From Methanobacteriota archaeon (GTDB lineage Archaea > Hydrothermarchaeota > Hydrothermarchaeia > Hydrothermarchaeales > SZUA-236), in NCBI GenBank assembly GCA_003695745.1, contig RFHW01000041.1, positions 1-9,444 on the forward strand: a DNA stretch of 9,444 bases, read 5' to 3'. Both the position numbers and the translations under genes were made by a program. Positions within the stretch are counted from its first letter, which is position 1, and each line of letters opens with the position of its first letter. Below the pieces are notes generated by a model that searched no databases, was not told the DNA's origin, and saw nothing but the letters and a program-made list of their open reading frames with translations. Below, piece by piece: positions 1 to 6,080 of the stretch.

Positions 1-379
1 ATATCCTGGAGTGGCTGATATGGCCGCCGTGGGGCACATGCAGGCCCATCATGGTGTCGCCGCACCTGGCAAGCGCCGAGTAGGTGGAGAGGTTTGCAAT
101 GACCCCGCTTGTGGCCTGCACGTTCACGTGCCTTGCCCGAAAGAGCTTTTTTGCAAGCTTCACCGCGAGCCTCTCGATCTCGTCGATATAGGCGCAGCCC
201 TGATAGAAGCGCTCGCCCGGCTGGCCCTCGGCATAGCGGTGGCTCAGGTCCGTTGCCATCATCTCACGAACGGCATGGCTTGTGAGGTTCTCGGAGGCGA
301 TCATGGGCAGGGTCTGGTCCATCCAGGCATGATGCCTCTTCACAAGGCTCCTCACCTTATCTATGGCTTCTTTGCTCAT
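1..379 (-). CDS. glyA: Serine hydroxymethyltransferase, N-terminal part (cut by window edge)
   Basis: This is the first 126 codons of a PLP enzyme that interconverts serine and glycine using a tetrahydrofolate or, in methanogen relatives, tetrahydromethanopterin carrier. Reading down from the ATG at 379, typical SHMT blocks appear in order: MIASENLTS near residue 27, YAEGQPGERFYQGC near residue 50, and AxHVNVQxxSGVxAN near residue 85, followed by a GGHISH block at the edge. The GERFYQGC variant and the short N-terminus are the archaeal form. The PLP lysine lies in the missing part. The ATG overlaps the TGA of pyrF (ATGA), so the two genes are almost certainly co-transcribed and translationally coupled. 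The best upstream purine run, AAAGGAG, is rather far (about 12 nt), which fits coupling rather than independent initiation. The family call is secure. Confidence 0.95.
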   Translation of the reverse strand, partial: MSKEAIDKVRSLVKRHHAWMDQTLPMIASENLTSHAVREMMATDLSHRYAEGQPGERFYQGCAYIDEIERLAVKLAKKLFRARHVNVQATSGVIANLSTYSALARCGDTMMGLHVPHGGHISHSRI

Positions 380-1029
380 AGGACATTCAGCTCCTTTATC
401 CGGGCGGCTATCTCCTCAGCAGCCTTATCAGGCTCCGGGGCATTGTAGATCGCCCTTCCAACGATCTCGAAATCCGCCCCTGCCGACAGGGCAGAGCCAA
501 CGGCGGCCCCCTGCGCCTTCACACCAGGCGATATGATCGGGAGGTCTCCCACAATAGGCCTGAGCGTTTTTATGGTTTGCGGTCTCGTCGCCGGCGCCAC
601 GATACCTGCAGCAAAACCCCTGGCATGCTCTGCGATCTCCCGCGAGTGCCCGGAGAGGTAATCCTCTGCGCCGGGGTGGCTCATGTCAGCCACCACAAAG
701 ACCCTGGCCACCTCGCTGCAGGCCTCCACCACATCACGCCCCAGGAACCCCTGCACAATGACATAGTCGGCCCCGGCCTCCACAGCCAGCCTGCATATCC
801 CGGCGCTCACATGGGGCACATCGGCCACCTTGAGATCGGCGATAACGGGCTTCCCCAGCCTCTTCAGCTCAGAGAGGACATCAAGCCCTGCCGAGAGGAT
901 CAGCGGATAACCGGTCTTGACCGCATCTATGTGGGGGGACGCAGCCTCTGCTATCTCAAGCCCCCTCTCTCTATCTGTCACGTCAAGGGCGAGTATGACC
1001 CCTGACCTCCTCACATCCAAAAGGTCCAT
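376..1029 (-). CDS. pyrF: Orotidine 5'-phosphate decarboxylase
   Basis: This cytosolic enzyme makes UMP from OMP, the last step of de novo pyrimidine synthesis. The 217-residue protein is of normal archaeal length. It shows the expected TIM-barrel landmarks: ALDV with Asp16, the substrate lysine Lys38 in AVKTGYPL, the catalytic DxKxxD tetrad region Asp65-Lys67-Asp70 (DLKVADVP), the phosphate-loop region ISPGVKAQG, and VGRAIYNA near the C-terminus. The usual IPNT after the catalytic aspartate is VPHV here, a conservative variation. The ATG at 1029 gives the canonical start; AAGGAG at 1052-1047 is farther upstream than usual. It is the first gene of the unit that continues into glyA through a 4-nt ATGA overlap. 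Confidence 0.95.
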   Translation of the reverse strand: MDLLDVRRSGVILALDVTDRERGLEIAEAASPHIDAVKTGYPLILSAGLDVLSELKRLGKPVIADLKVADVPHVSAGICRLAVEAGADYVIVQGFLGRDVVEACSEVARVFVVADMSHPGAEDYLSGHSREIAEHARGFAAGIVAPATRPQTIKTLRPIVGDLPIISPGVKAQGAAVGSALSAGADFEIVGRAIYNAPEPDKAAEEIAARIKELNVL

Positions 1030-1075
1030 GCCAGATATGGTAACAGCTCCTTATGGCAGCCTATCACCTTTATCT

Positions 1076-1090
1076 CATATTAAGTTTTTC
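1076..1090 (-). promoter_or_regulatory. Probable BRE/TATA promoter of pyrF-glyA
   Basis: On the minus strand GAAAAACTTAATATG (1090 to 1076) has the purine-rich BRE followed by an A/T box. A start of transcription about 25 nt downstream (near 1055) would leave a leader of about 25 nt that includes AAGGAG. This is inferred from pattern only. Confidence 0.5.
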
Positions 1091-1112
1091 GCCTTTCACT
1101 CCAACGACTTAT

Positions 1113-1126
1113 ACCTCGTACGATGT
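1113..1126. promoter_or_regulatory. Imperfect palindrome upstream of the fmdE TATA box (possible operator)
   Basis: ACcTCGTACGAtGT is a 14-bp inverted repeat with a perfect TCGTACGA core (1116-1123) and one mismatched pair. It lies immediately upstream of the fmdE TATA box and about 25 bp behind the pyrF promoter, so a bound regulator could act on either unit. No regulator gene is visible nearby. Confidence 0.35.
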
Positions 1127-1129
1127 GAG

Positions 1130-1142
1130 TTAGATATATTAA
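1130..1142 (+). promoter_or_regulatory. Probable TATA box of the fmdE-sepF-zpr1 unit
   Basis: TTAGATATATTAA is centred about 29 nt before the ATG at 1166. Given the usual 25-27 nt from archaeal TATA centre to transcription start, the transcript would begin within a few bases of the start codon. That agrees with the absence of a well-placed Shine-Dalgarno sequence (leaderless initiation). Confidence 0.5.
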
Positions 1143-1165
1143 GGCAGAGAGGACCTTGTTTATCT

Positions 1166-1705
1166 ATGGATATGGACCCAGAGGTCAAAGGTGCGGTGAA
1201 GTTCCACGGGCACCTCTGCTTCGGTCTTGCCGTGGGCATCGCCGCAACAAGACTTGCCATGGAGCGCCTTGCCACCGGGAAGGCCGTGGGCGAGGAGGTA
1301 GTGGCCATCGCCGAGAACAGCTCCTGCGCCGTTGACGCCATACAGTTCCTGGCAGGGACAACCCTCGGCCGCGGGAACCTGATAGTCAATGACTGGGGCA
1401 AACACGCCTATACCTTCGCCCGGAGAGATGACGGCAGGGCAGTGCGCCTCTCACTCAGATATGAGGCATTCAAGGACATCCATGACCGGGAAAAACGCAT
1501 GGAAAAGATCCTCTCCTCCAGGGGCGAAGAGGTGTTCAACATCCGCGATGTGAAGATAGAGCTTCCTCCTGAGGCCGAGGTGGTCAGCTCTATTCAGTGC
1601 AGCTCATGCAAGGAGCCTGTCATGAGGACACGCACCAGGACCGTTGAAGGCGAGGTCTACTGCATCCCCTGTTATGAAAAGGTTTATATTCAACCATCGG
1701 GATAG
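1166..1705 (+). CDS. FmdE-family protein with C-terminal zinc ribbon
   Basis: This 179-residue protein belongs to the FmdE/FwdE family, named for a subunit associated with tungsten/molybdenum formylmethanofuran dehydrogenase. The N-terminal domain has the metal-site block FHGHLC (His14, His16, Cys18), then ENSSCAVDAIQ (Cys54) and LGRGNLIVNDWGKHAYTF, all characteristic of the family. A C-terminal treble-clef/zinc-ribbon has two CxxC pairs, Cys145/Cys148 and Cys166/Cys169. The usual HLCPG is HLCFG here. The ATG at 1166 was chosen over longer in-frame readings because it starts the family homology and lies just downstream of the TATA box; the longer reading would run through the divergent promoter region into pyrF. 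No other formylmethanofuran dehydrogenase subunits are adjacent, so a role in that complex is not shown. It is followed after 20 nt by sepF. Confidence 0.88.
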   Translation: MDMDPEVKGAVKFHGHLCFGLAVGIAATRLAMERLATGKAVGEEVVAIAENSSCAVDAIQFLAGTTLGRGNLIVNDWGKHAYTFARRDDGRAVRLSLRYEAFKDIHDREKRMEKILSSRGEEVFNIRDVKIELPPEAEVVSSIQCSSCKEPVMRTRTRTVEGEVYCIPCYEKVYIQPSG

Positions 1706-1725
1706 AGTTTTCACAAGGGATTGAA

Positions 1726-2154
1726 ATGGGCATTAAAGGCTTTCTGACAAAACTTGTCACCGGCGGGTCGCAGGACACCTATTCCAGGACGCGTGGCACA
1801 GAGGGGTATGTGAGGCTTGAGACTGAGGCCGATTTTGCGGCAGGGCTCAACGCCCCGGAGAGATATGTAAGCGTCTATAAGCTCAGAGGATTCTCAGATG
1901 TAGACGGCTGCACCGGCCAGCTGAGCGAGGGCAATATCGTCCTCCTCGATATAAAACCCCTTGCAGACAGGAGCATGACAGAGCTCAAACACGCCATCGA
2001 CGAGATCAAGGAGATATGTGTATCCATGGGGGCTGACATCGCCGGGCTCGGGGAGAACCACCTCATACTCACACCGCCCAACGTGAAGATACTGCGGGCA
2101 AAGGGAGATGGATTCGAAAGCACGATGAAGAGAATCCGGAGCCAGATGGCCTAA
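1726..2154 (+). CDS. sepF: Archaeal SepF-like cell division protein
   Basis: This 142-residue protein matches the SepF family (DUF552). Archaeal SepF anchors FtsZ1 to the membrane at the division site. Residues 1-13 (MGIKGFLTKLVTG) can form a short amphipathic membrane-targeting helix, followed by a polar linker to about residue 45. The SepF fold follows, with VSVYKLRGFSDV, the hallmark turn EGNIVLLDIKPL (Gly69-Asn70), a helix (residues 83-100), MGADIAGLGENHLILTPPNVKI near residue 101, and a basic helical tail. AAGGGA at 1715-1720 provides a Shine-Dalgarno sequence five bases before the ATG. It sits 20 nt after fmdE and about 40 nt before the ZPR1-like gene, probably in one transcript. No ftsZ is in the window. 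Confidence 0.88.
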   Translation: MGIKGFLTKLVTGGSQDTYSRTRGTEGYVRLETEADFAAGLNAPERYVSVYKLRGFSDVDGCTGQLSEGNIVLLDIKPLADRSMTELKHAIDEIKEICVSMGADIAGLGENHLILTPPNVKILRAKGDGFESTMKRIRSQMA

Positions 2155-2195
2155 AAGCCCATCATCCACGGCAGGCCAAGGGGACGTGATATCTG

Positions 2196-2603
2196 TTGGA
2201 CTTTCTGCTCTTTCTAAACGACTTCGACAGGAGGTACATGGAGCCCGCCCTTCCGGACCCATGCGGCCCTGTGAGATACACCCTCCCGATAAGGGAGGAG
2301 GCCGACCTCCTGACAAAGGTGATAAAGTCAAAGAACGCGAGCGTGGAGATACCTGAGTTCGACCTCAGGATCCTGCCGGGATCGAACTCCAGAGGCCTTG
2401 TCTGCGACGTTCACGGCCTTCTTTCAAGGATCGAGGACGCCATACGCATGGGAAGGAGCCTTGAGGATGTGAAAAAAGAGGGGCTCCTTGAAAAGGTGGA
2501 GCGCCTGAAAGAAGGAAGGGCCCAGGCAACGCTCGTAATCATAGACCCCTCAGGCCTGAGCCTCGTCACCGGCAACGCCGTAAAAGAGCTGCTCAACACC
2601 TAA
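2196..2603 (+). CDS. ZPR1-related protein lacking the zinc finger
   Basis: This 135-residue reading begins at TTG 2196. It matches the alpha/beta half of ZPR1-family proteins: PVRYTLPIREEADLLTKVIKS, then NASVEIPEFDLRILPGSNSRG (residues 48-68), the domain helix VHGLLSRIEDAI, a charged helical hairpin, and a terminal strand TLVIIDPSGLSLVTG. What is missing is the N-terminal C4 zinc finger (two CxxC pairs) that normally precedes the PRRY-like segment; only one cysteine, in DPCGPV, remains in that stretch. An in-frame TGA at 2187-2189 and the sepF end at 2154 leave no room for it upstream. The start is uncertain: TTG 2196 has GTGAT five bases upstream, while ATG 2238 has AGGAGGT ending only two bases before it. 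Its function is unknown; the zinc-finger-less form may be degenerate or specialised. It ends overlapping the eS1 stop. Confidence 0.75.
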   Translation: MDFLLFLNDFDRRYMEPALPDPCGPVRYTLPIREEADLLTKVIKSKNASVEIPEFDLRILPGSNSRGLVCDVHGLLSRIEDAIRMGRSLEDVKKEGLLEKVERLKEGRAQATLVIIDPSGLSLVTGNAVKELLNT

Positions 2604-3187
2604 GGCGACGAAAGGATCTCTGTCTTCCTCACTTCAAGCCGCTTCAAGGGATAGATCTTCCCGGCCTCACGATACATTGCCGAAGGGATCTTCCCAATCA
2701 CCACATCGTGTATGAACGTGTCAAGGTCCATCTTCTTGGCATGCCTTGCAGCCACATCATGAAGTATCTTTCGTATGAGCTTCTCCTGCAGCACCTGCGC
2801 CCTCCCCAAGGCCAGGGCAAGGGCCTTTATCCGCACCTTAACACCGTCCTTTGTGACAACGTCGCTCACACCCTCGATGCGGGTGGTCTTGCGCCTGATA
2901 AGGCTCCGCATATACTCCCGGGTGATCATATGCCCCACGAACCGGGTCTTCGCCATCTTCTCATGGACCTCGATGATCTGGAACTTGAGGATCACATGCT
3001 GCTTTGAAAAGTTGCCTGTGAGCGTGCTCAACGGGACCTCAATGGTCCGCCCTACAAGGTTCGAGGGGTCTGAGCTGAAGGTCTCACCGATCTCCTGCTC
3101 CCCGAACATAGGCGGAGCTATGATGTCATACCACTTCTTGGTCTTCCAGGTGTCGATCTTCCTGCGCTGTCGCTTCACCTTTGCCAT
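2600..3187 (-). CDS. rps3ae: Small ribosomal subunit protein eS1 (S3Ae)
   Basis: This 195-residue basic protein is a full-length match to the archaeal/eukaryotic 30S subunit protein eS1. Recognisable segments are the basic N-terminus MAKVKRQRRKIDTWKTKKWY, APPMFGEQEIGET, the GRTIEVPLSTLTG strand, GHMITREYMRSLIRRKTTRIE (residues 84-104), and DVVIGKIPSAMYREAGKIYPLKRLEVRKTE at the C-terminus. The ATG at 3187 gives the standard archaeal start. It is transcribed from its own TATA box just behind serS. Its TAG stop shares the bases CTAA with the TAA of the convergent ZPR1-like gene. Confidence 0.95.
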   Translation of the reverse strand: MAKVKRQRRKIDTWKTKKWYDIIAPPMFGEQEIGETFSSDPSNLVGRTIEVPLSTLTGNFSKQHVILKFQIIEVHEKMAKTRFVGHMITREYMRSLIRRKTTRIEGVSDVVTKDGVKVRIKALALALGRAQVLQEKLIRKILHDVAARHAKKMDLDTFIHDVVIGKIPSAMYREAGKIYPLKRLEVRKTEILSSP

Positions 3188-3240
3188 AGTATCAAACCAT
3201 GCTGATAGTTAAGTTAATGAAGGAATCCCTACAACAGTCA

Positions 3241-3254
3241 CCATATATAAAAAT
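3241..3254 (-). promoter_or_regulatory. TATA promoter of eS1
   Basis: ATTTTTATATATGG on the minus strand (3254 to 3241) is a strong archaeal TATA box. It lies only about 10 bp past the serS stop. A transcription start about 25 nt downstream gives a leader of roughly 30 nt before the eS1 ATG at 3187. This argues that the ribosomal gene is transcribed separately from serS, although read-through from serS is not excluded. Confidence 0.65.
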
Positions 3255-3263
3255 ATGCATTGA

Positions 3264-4790
3264 TCACACGAACAGCCCTTCCGGCATTGTGGGCAGCTCT
3301 CTGCCGATGTATTTCTTTATCTCTTCTGGCCAGTTATGGTAGTCGAATCCGTGTCTGAGCAGGAAGACGTAGGCCCATCGAGTCGGGCTTATGCCGGCGC
3401 AGCCTGACCAGAGGGCCCTGCCCTTCTTCTCCTTCCAGCGGAAGTTTCTGGCGTAGTGGTCTTCGTGGACGTGGAAGCTGGCTATCTCCAGCTCGCGCTC
3501 AGGTCGGGAGGCGGTCTCAAAGGGCAGGGAGACTGTGAGGTCGTAGGTGCGCACATAGTCGCGGTCCTCCTCACCAGCGGCTTCCCCTGCATGCTCCAGA
3601 TAAACAGCGGTGGTGGCATCTATCCGCCACTCCAGATCGAAGATCTTGTCCACGATCTCAAGGGCGCGGTCCCGCACCGCGTCTCTGATGGAGATGGCGT
3701 CCTCTGGCGAGCCTATCCAGACGAACTCCATCCTTTTGAACTCGCTCAGACGCTCAAGGCCTTTCAGGCCGCCGCTCTCATACCTCCACGTGGGGCCGTA
3801 GGCGTCGACGAACTTCACCGGCAGCTTGTCCCGATCCACGACGCGGCCGCTCCATATGTCGTAGAAGGGCTCGCACTGGGCGTAGGCGAGGGAGAACTCA
3901 GGAGGCGACAGGTTCTCCATGAGCCCCTCTGGATCGGTCTGTCCTGTTATCTTGACCCTGTCGCGGTATTCCTCCCACTCCCTTGGGTCTCTTGTCCTTG
4001 GCGGGCAGACCCACCACATCTCGTTGGGTATGCCGAAGAGCTGGCCCTTCTTTTTCTGCACATCAAGGGGGACGATCTTGGGGAGCATGACCTCTGAGAA
4101 GCCGAGGGGCCGGGCAACGGTGTCCATGACAAGGTCTTCAACGGCCCGCCACAGCGCCGCATAGGGCGGCAGTATGGTCCAGACCCCGCTTGCCACGTGC
4201 TTCACCCAGTTTCTTCTGGCAAGCTCCTCTGTGGGGTCCTCTCTAAGCCGATATTTCTCCAGTCTCTCGCCGCTTTTTTTAACGGTCCTTGAGAACTCCG
4301 CCTTTCCCGAGACCTCGGCCTCTTTTATCTTCTCCTCAAGGCGCCTGAGCAGCCGGTCCACATATTTCCTCTCAAGGGCGGTCTCGTCCAGGTCCTTCAG
4401 GACGAGATGGGCTGTGCCGTCCTCCACGTCCATCCTCTCCACAAAGGGGAGCCGGATGCTCCCTCTGGGCTGACCTGGCAGCGGATACCATATCTCGTAG
4501 CTCTTCACATCAACGGCCCTCACCCCGATGCCCTGCTCCCGTCCAAGCCTCTCTGACAGCCTTTTTTTGATCCGCATTATGGCGTCGTGGGGTCTCACAT
4601 GCCGGCCCGATTCTATGGTCAGCGTGACCCGGTCGTCTCCTATATCCGCCTCCCTGATCAGAGCGCCCTCCTCTCCCTTTGGCACGCCTTTTTGCAGCAC
4701 CTCCTCTGCATCCTTCAAAAGCCCTTTCAGCGCCTCCCTGTCCTTCACCCTCCCGCTCAGCTCAAGCACTGCCTTCAATAGAAACCTCAT
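3264..4790 (-). CDS. serS: Seryl-tRNA synthetase, rare methanogen type (type 2)
   Basis: This 508-residue class II synthetase charges tRNA-Ser. It is the zinc-dependent type 2 form, not the common bacterial/eukaryotic type. The N-terminal tRNA-binding domain has ESGRHVRPHDAIMRIKKRL (residues 60-78). Motif 1 lies near LGFSEVMLPKIVP (229-241) and motif 2 near PTWRYESGGLKGLERLSEFKR (333-353). Motif 3 is SPTRWAYVFLLRHG (468-481). The zinc ligands reported for the Methanosarcina barkeri enzyme have matching residues here: Cys306 (AYAQCEPFYDIW), Glu355 (KRMEFVWIG) and Cys464 (LWSGCAGISP). The length is close to that enzyme's, about 500 residues. GGAGAGG eight bases before the ATG at 4790 supports the start. 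The gene follows the unknown gene 4807-5286 by 16 nt, with the Shine-Dalgarno sequence beside the upstream stop, so the two are probably co-expressed. The superficial ThrRS-like class II core is not enough to call ThrRS; the zinc triad and N-domain decide for SerRS2. Confidence 0.93.
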   Translation of the reverse strand: MRFLLKAVLELSGRVKDREALKGLLKDAEEVLQKGVPKGEEGALIREADIGDDRVTLTIESGRHVRPHDAIMRIKKRLSERLGREQGIGVRAVDVKSYEIWYPLPGQPRGSIRLPFVERMDVEDGTAHLVLKDLDETALERKYVDRLLRRLEEKIKEAEVSGKAEFSRTVKKSGERLEKYRLREDPTEELARRNWVKHVASGVWTILPPYAALWRAVEDLVMDTVARPLGFSEVMLPKIVPLDVQKKKGQLFGIPNEMWWVCPPRTRDPREWEEYRDRVKITGQTDPEGLMENLSPPEFSLAYAQCEPFYDIWSGRVVDRDKLPVKFVDAYGPTWRYESGGLKGLERLSEFKRMEFVWIGSPEDAISIRDAVRDRALEIVDKIFDLEWRIDATTAVYLEHAGEAAGEEDRDYVRTYDLTVSLPFETASRPERELEIASFHVHEDHYARNFRWKEKKGRALWSGCAGISPTRWAYVFLLRHGFDYHNWPEEIKKYIGRELPTMPEGLFV

Positions 4791-4806
4791 TCACACAGCC
4801 TCTCCT

Positions 4807-5286
4807 TCACCACAGGTTGTTCCCTGACCAAAGCCCCAGACCCTCCTCCTCAGACTGCGGGGTCCCTTCCAGCGCATCAAGGAGTATGCCATAGTACTCC
4901 AGGAGGTGCTCGATGGTGTGGAGCCGGGCGTTCTGGGAAAAGGTCCTGTTCGCCTCCAGTATCTTCTCGATAAAGCTGCCCACCGTCTCTTTCAATTGTG
5001 AAAACTCCCTCTTGCTCTTGATGTTGAAGAGGAAGTCCCGCTCAAGATACTTGCAGAAGTCAAGGATGAAAGAGAGTATCACATATCTGTTTGCGAAGCT
5101 CTCCCTGTCCATCTCGGAGATGAGGTTGATGAACTCCTCTATCTGCCTGTTCAGATCCTCCTTTGACACCACGTCGGCGAAGAAGTCGTTGTTCCGCCTC
5201 AGGTTTGTGTAGCTGTTGGCCGCCCTCCCTTCCTTCTCATCTCGGTATGCCTTCAGCGCAAGATCAAACTCTTTCCCGGTGAACAT
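4807..5286 (-). CDS. Uncharacterised helical protein upstream of serS
   Basis: I do not recognise this 159-residue protein. It is strongly charged, predicted to be mostly alpha-helical, with no signal peptide or obvious membrane span. The N-terminal region is basic (KAYRDEKEGRAANSYTNLRRNNDFF), the middle contains acidic helices rich in Asp/Glu/Phe (LNRQIEEFINLISEMDRESF), then a hydrophobic stretch VILSFILDFCKYLERDF near residue 70, helices to about residue 140, and a loose acidic Glu/Gly/Trp tail. There is one cysteine and no cofactor motif. Codon use resembles the core genes. The ATG at 5286 lies about 25 nt from an A/T-rich box, consistent with leaderless translation. Tight coupling to serS suggests a link to translation or simply shared transcription; the function is unknown. 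Confidence 0.8.
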   Translation of the reverse strand: MFTGKEFDLALKAYRDEKEGRAANSYTNLRRNNDFFADVVSKEDLNRQIEEFINLISEMDRESFANRYVILSFILDFCKYLERDFLFNIKSKREFSQLKETVGSFIEKILEANRTFSQNARLHTIEHLLEYYGILLDALEGTPQSEEEGLGLWSGNNLW

Positions 5287-5308
5287 AGGTTTAAATCCAG
5301 TTCATTGA

Positions 5309-5321
5309 ATAAATATTTAAT
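5309..5321. promoter_or_regulatory. Palindromic A/T box shared by divergent genes
   Basis: TAAATATTTA (5310-5319) is a perfect palindrome in the 83-nt space between the divergent starts at 5286 and 5370. Read on the minus strand it would place transcription start within a few bases of the ATG at 5286. Read on the plus strand it would start near 5340 and leave a leader of about 30 nt containing the GGAGG of the KaiC-like gene. It could therefore serve both directions. A second A/T tract at 5343-5356 is too close to the start to keep GGAGG in the transcript. Confidence 0.45.
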
Positions 5322-5356
5322 GACAGCCTGCTGTATAGGTTGCTATATTTAAAAAA

Positions 5357-5361
5357 GGAGG
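5357..5361 (+). promoter_or_regulatory. Shine-Dalgarno sequence deciding the KaiC-like start
   Basis: GGAGG lies eight bases before the ATG at 5370. An out-of-frame ATG at 5366 is closer but yields no matching protein, so 5370 is the start. Confidence 0.75.
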
Positions 5362-5369
5362 CGATATGA

Positions 5370-6080
5370 ATGGATGCTGTAAAAACAGGTATTGAAGGGC
5401 TTGACTCCCTTTTTGCAGACGGCGGCCTGCCGAGAGGGAACTCGGTGCTCTTGCTCGGCGGGCCGGGCGCAGGCAAGACCATCTTTGCGACGCAGTACCT
5501 CTACGAGGGCGCCACACAGTACGGCGAGAACGGGATCTTCGTGTCTCTTCTGGAGCACCCTGACAGGATAAGCGAGCACATGGCCCGCTTTGGATGGGAC
5601 CTTGCCGCTCTCGGTGAGGAGGGCAAGCTCACCATCATAGACGCCGTTACAGAGAGGGTTAAAAAGAGAGACATCGATTCGGAGGTTGCAAAGAGAGGGC
5701 TTGACATGACCCACCTCCTCGGGATCATAGAGAAGACGGTGAAAAGCACCGATGCCAAGAGGGTTGTGATAGACGCCATCTCGGCGCTGTCCCTGAGCCT
5801 CTCAGACATCTTTCAGGTTAGAACAGAGATGCTCCGCCTCTCGCTCGGCCTTGCAGAGCTCGGGACCACAGCGCTGATCATCAGCGAATCCCCTGCTGCC
5901 AACATAGGCTCCACAGAGTTCCCGGTTGAGACCTTCCTCTTTGACGGCATAATAACGCTGCACCTCGACAACGAGGCCCAGAAGCGCAAGCTCGCCATCA
6001 GAAAGATGCGCGGTGCAAAACACGCCATTGGAAGCTACAACTTCGACATAACAGACAACGGCATACGGCTGATCTCTTAG
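5370..6080 (+). CDS. Single-domain KaiC/RadA-superfamily ATPase
   Basis: This 236-residue protein has one KaiC-type RecA-fold domain. Landmarks in order are KTGIEGLDSLFADGGLPRG at the N-terminus, Walker A GGPGAGKT (residues 30-37), the FVSLLEHP segment after the second strand (57-64), Walker B VVIDAISAL (132-140, Asp135), a sensor-like ALIISESP (168-175), the FLFDGIITL strand, and the RKMRG block (211-215) typical of KaiC family members. Where many KaiC domains carry a Glu-Glu pair after the second strand, this protein appears to have Leu61-Glu62, so the first catalytic glutamate may be absent. Such archaeal KaiC paralogues are often linked to signalling or motility, but nothing nearby points to a partner. 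Its TAG stop shares TTAG with the convergent agmatinase TAA. Confidence 0.9.
   Translation: MDAVKTGIEGLDSLFADGGLPRGNSVLLLGGPGAGKTIFATQYLYEGATQYGENGIFVSLLEHPDRISEHMARFGWDLAALGEEGKLTIIDAVTERVKKRDIDSEVAKRGLDMTHLLGIIEKTVKSTDAKRVVIDAISALSLSLSDIFQVRTEMLRLSLGLAELGTTALIISESPAANIGSTEFPVETFLFDGIITLHLDNEAQKRKLAIRKMRGAKHAIGSYNFDITDNGIRLIS

Noticed and set aside
917..1165. In-frame N-terminal extension of the FmdE-type protein
   Set aside because: It would run through the divergent promoters into pyrF, and the added residues have no FmdE similarity; the homology begins at 1166.
3456..4097. Long plus-strand open frame within serS
   Set aside because: It is antisense to conserved SerRS motifs and arises from the GC-rich codon pattern; no start signals or domains.
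3264..4790. Threonyl-tRNA synthetase as an identity for the long minus-strand gene
   Set aside because: The class II core and zinc-binding cysteines recall ThrRS, but the N-terminal domain and the Cys306/Glu355/Cys464 triad match the type-2 SerRS.
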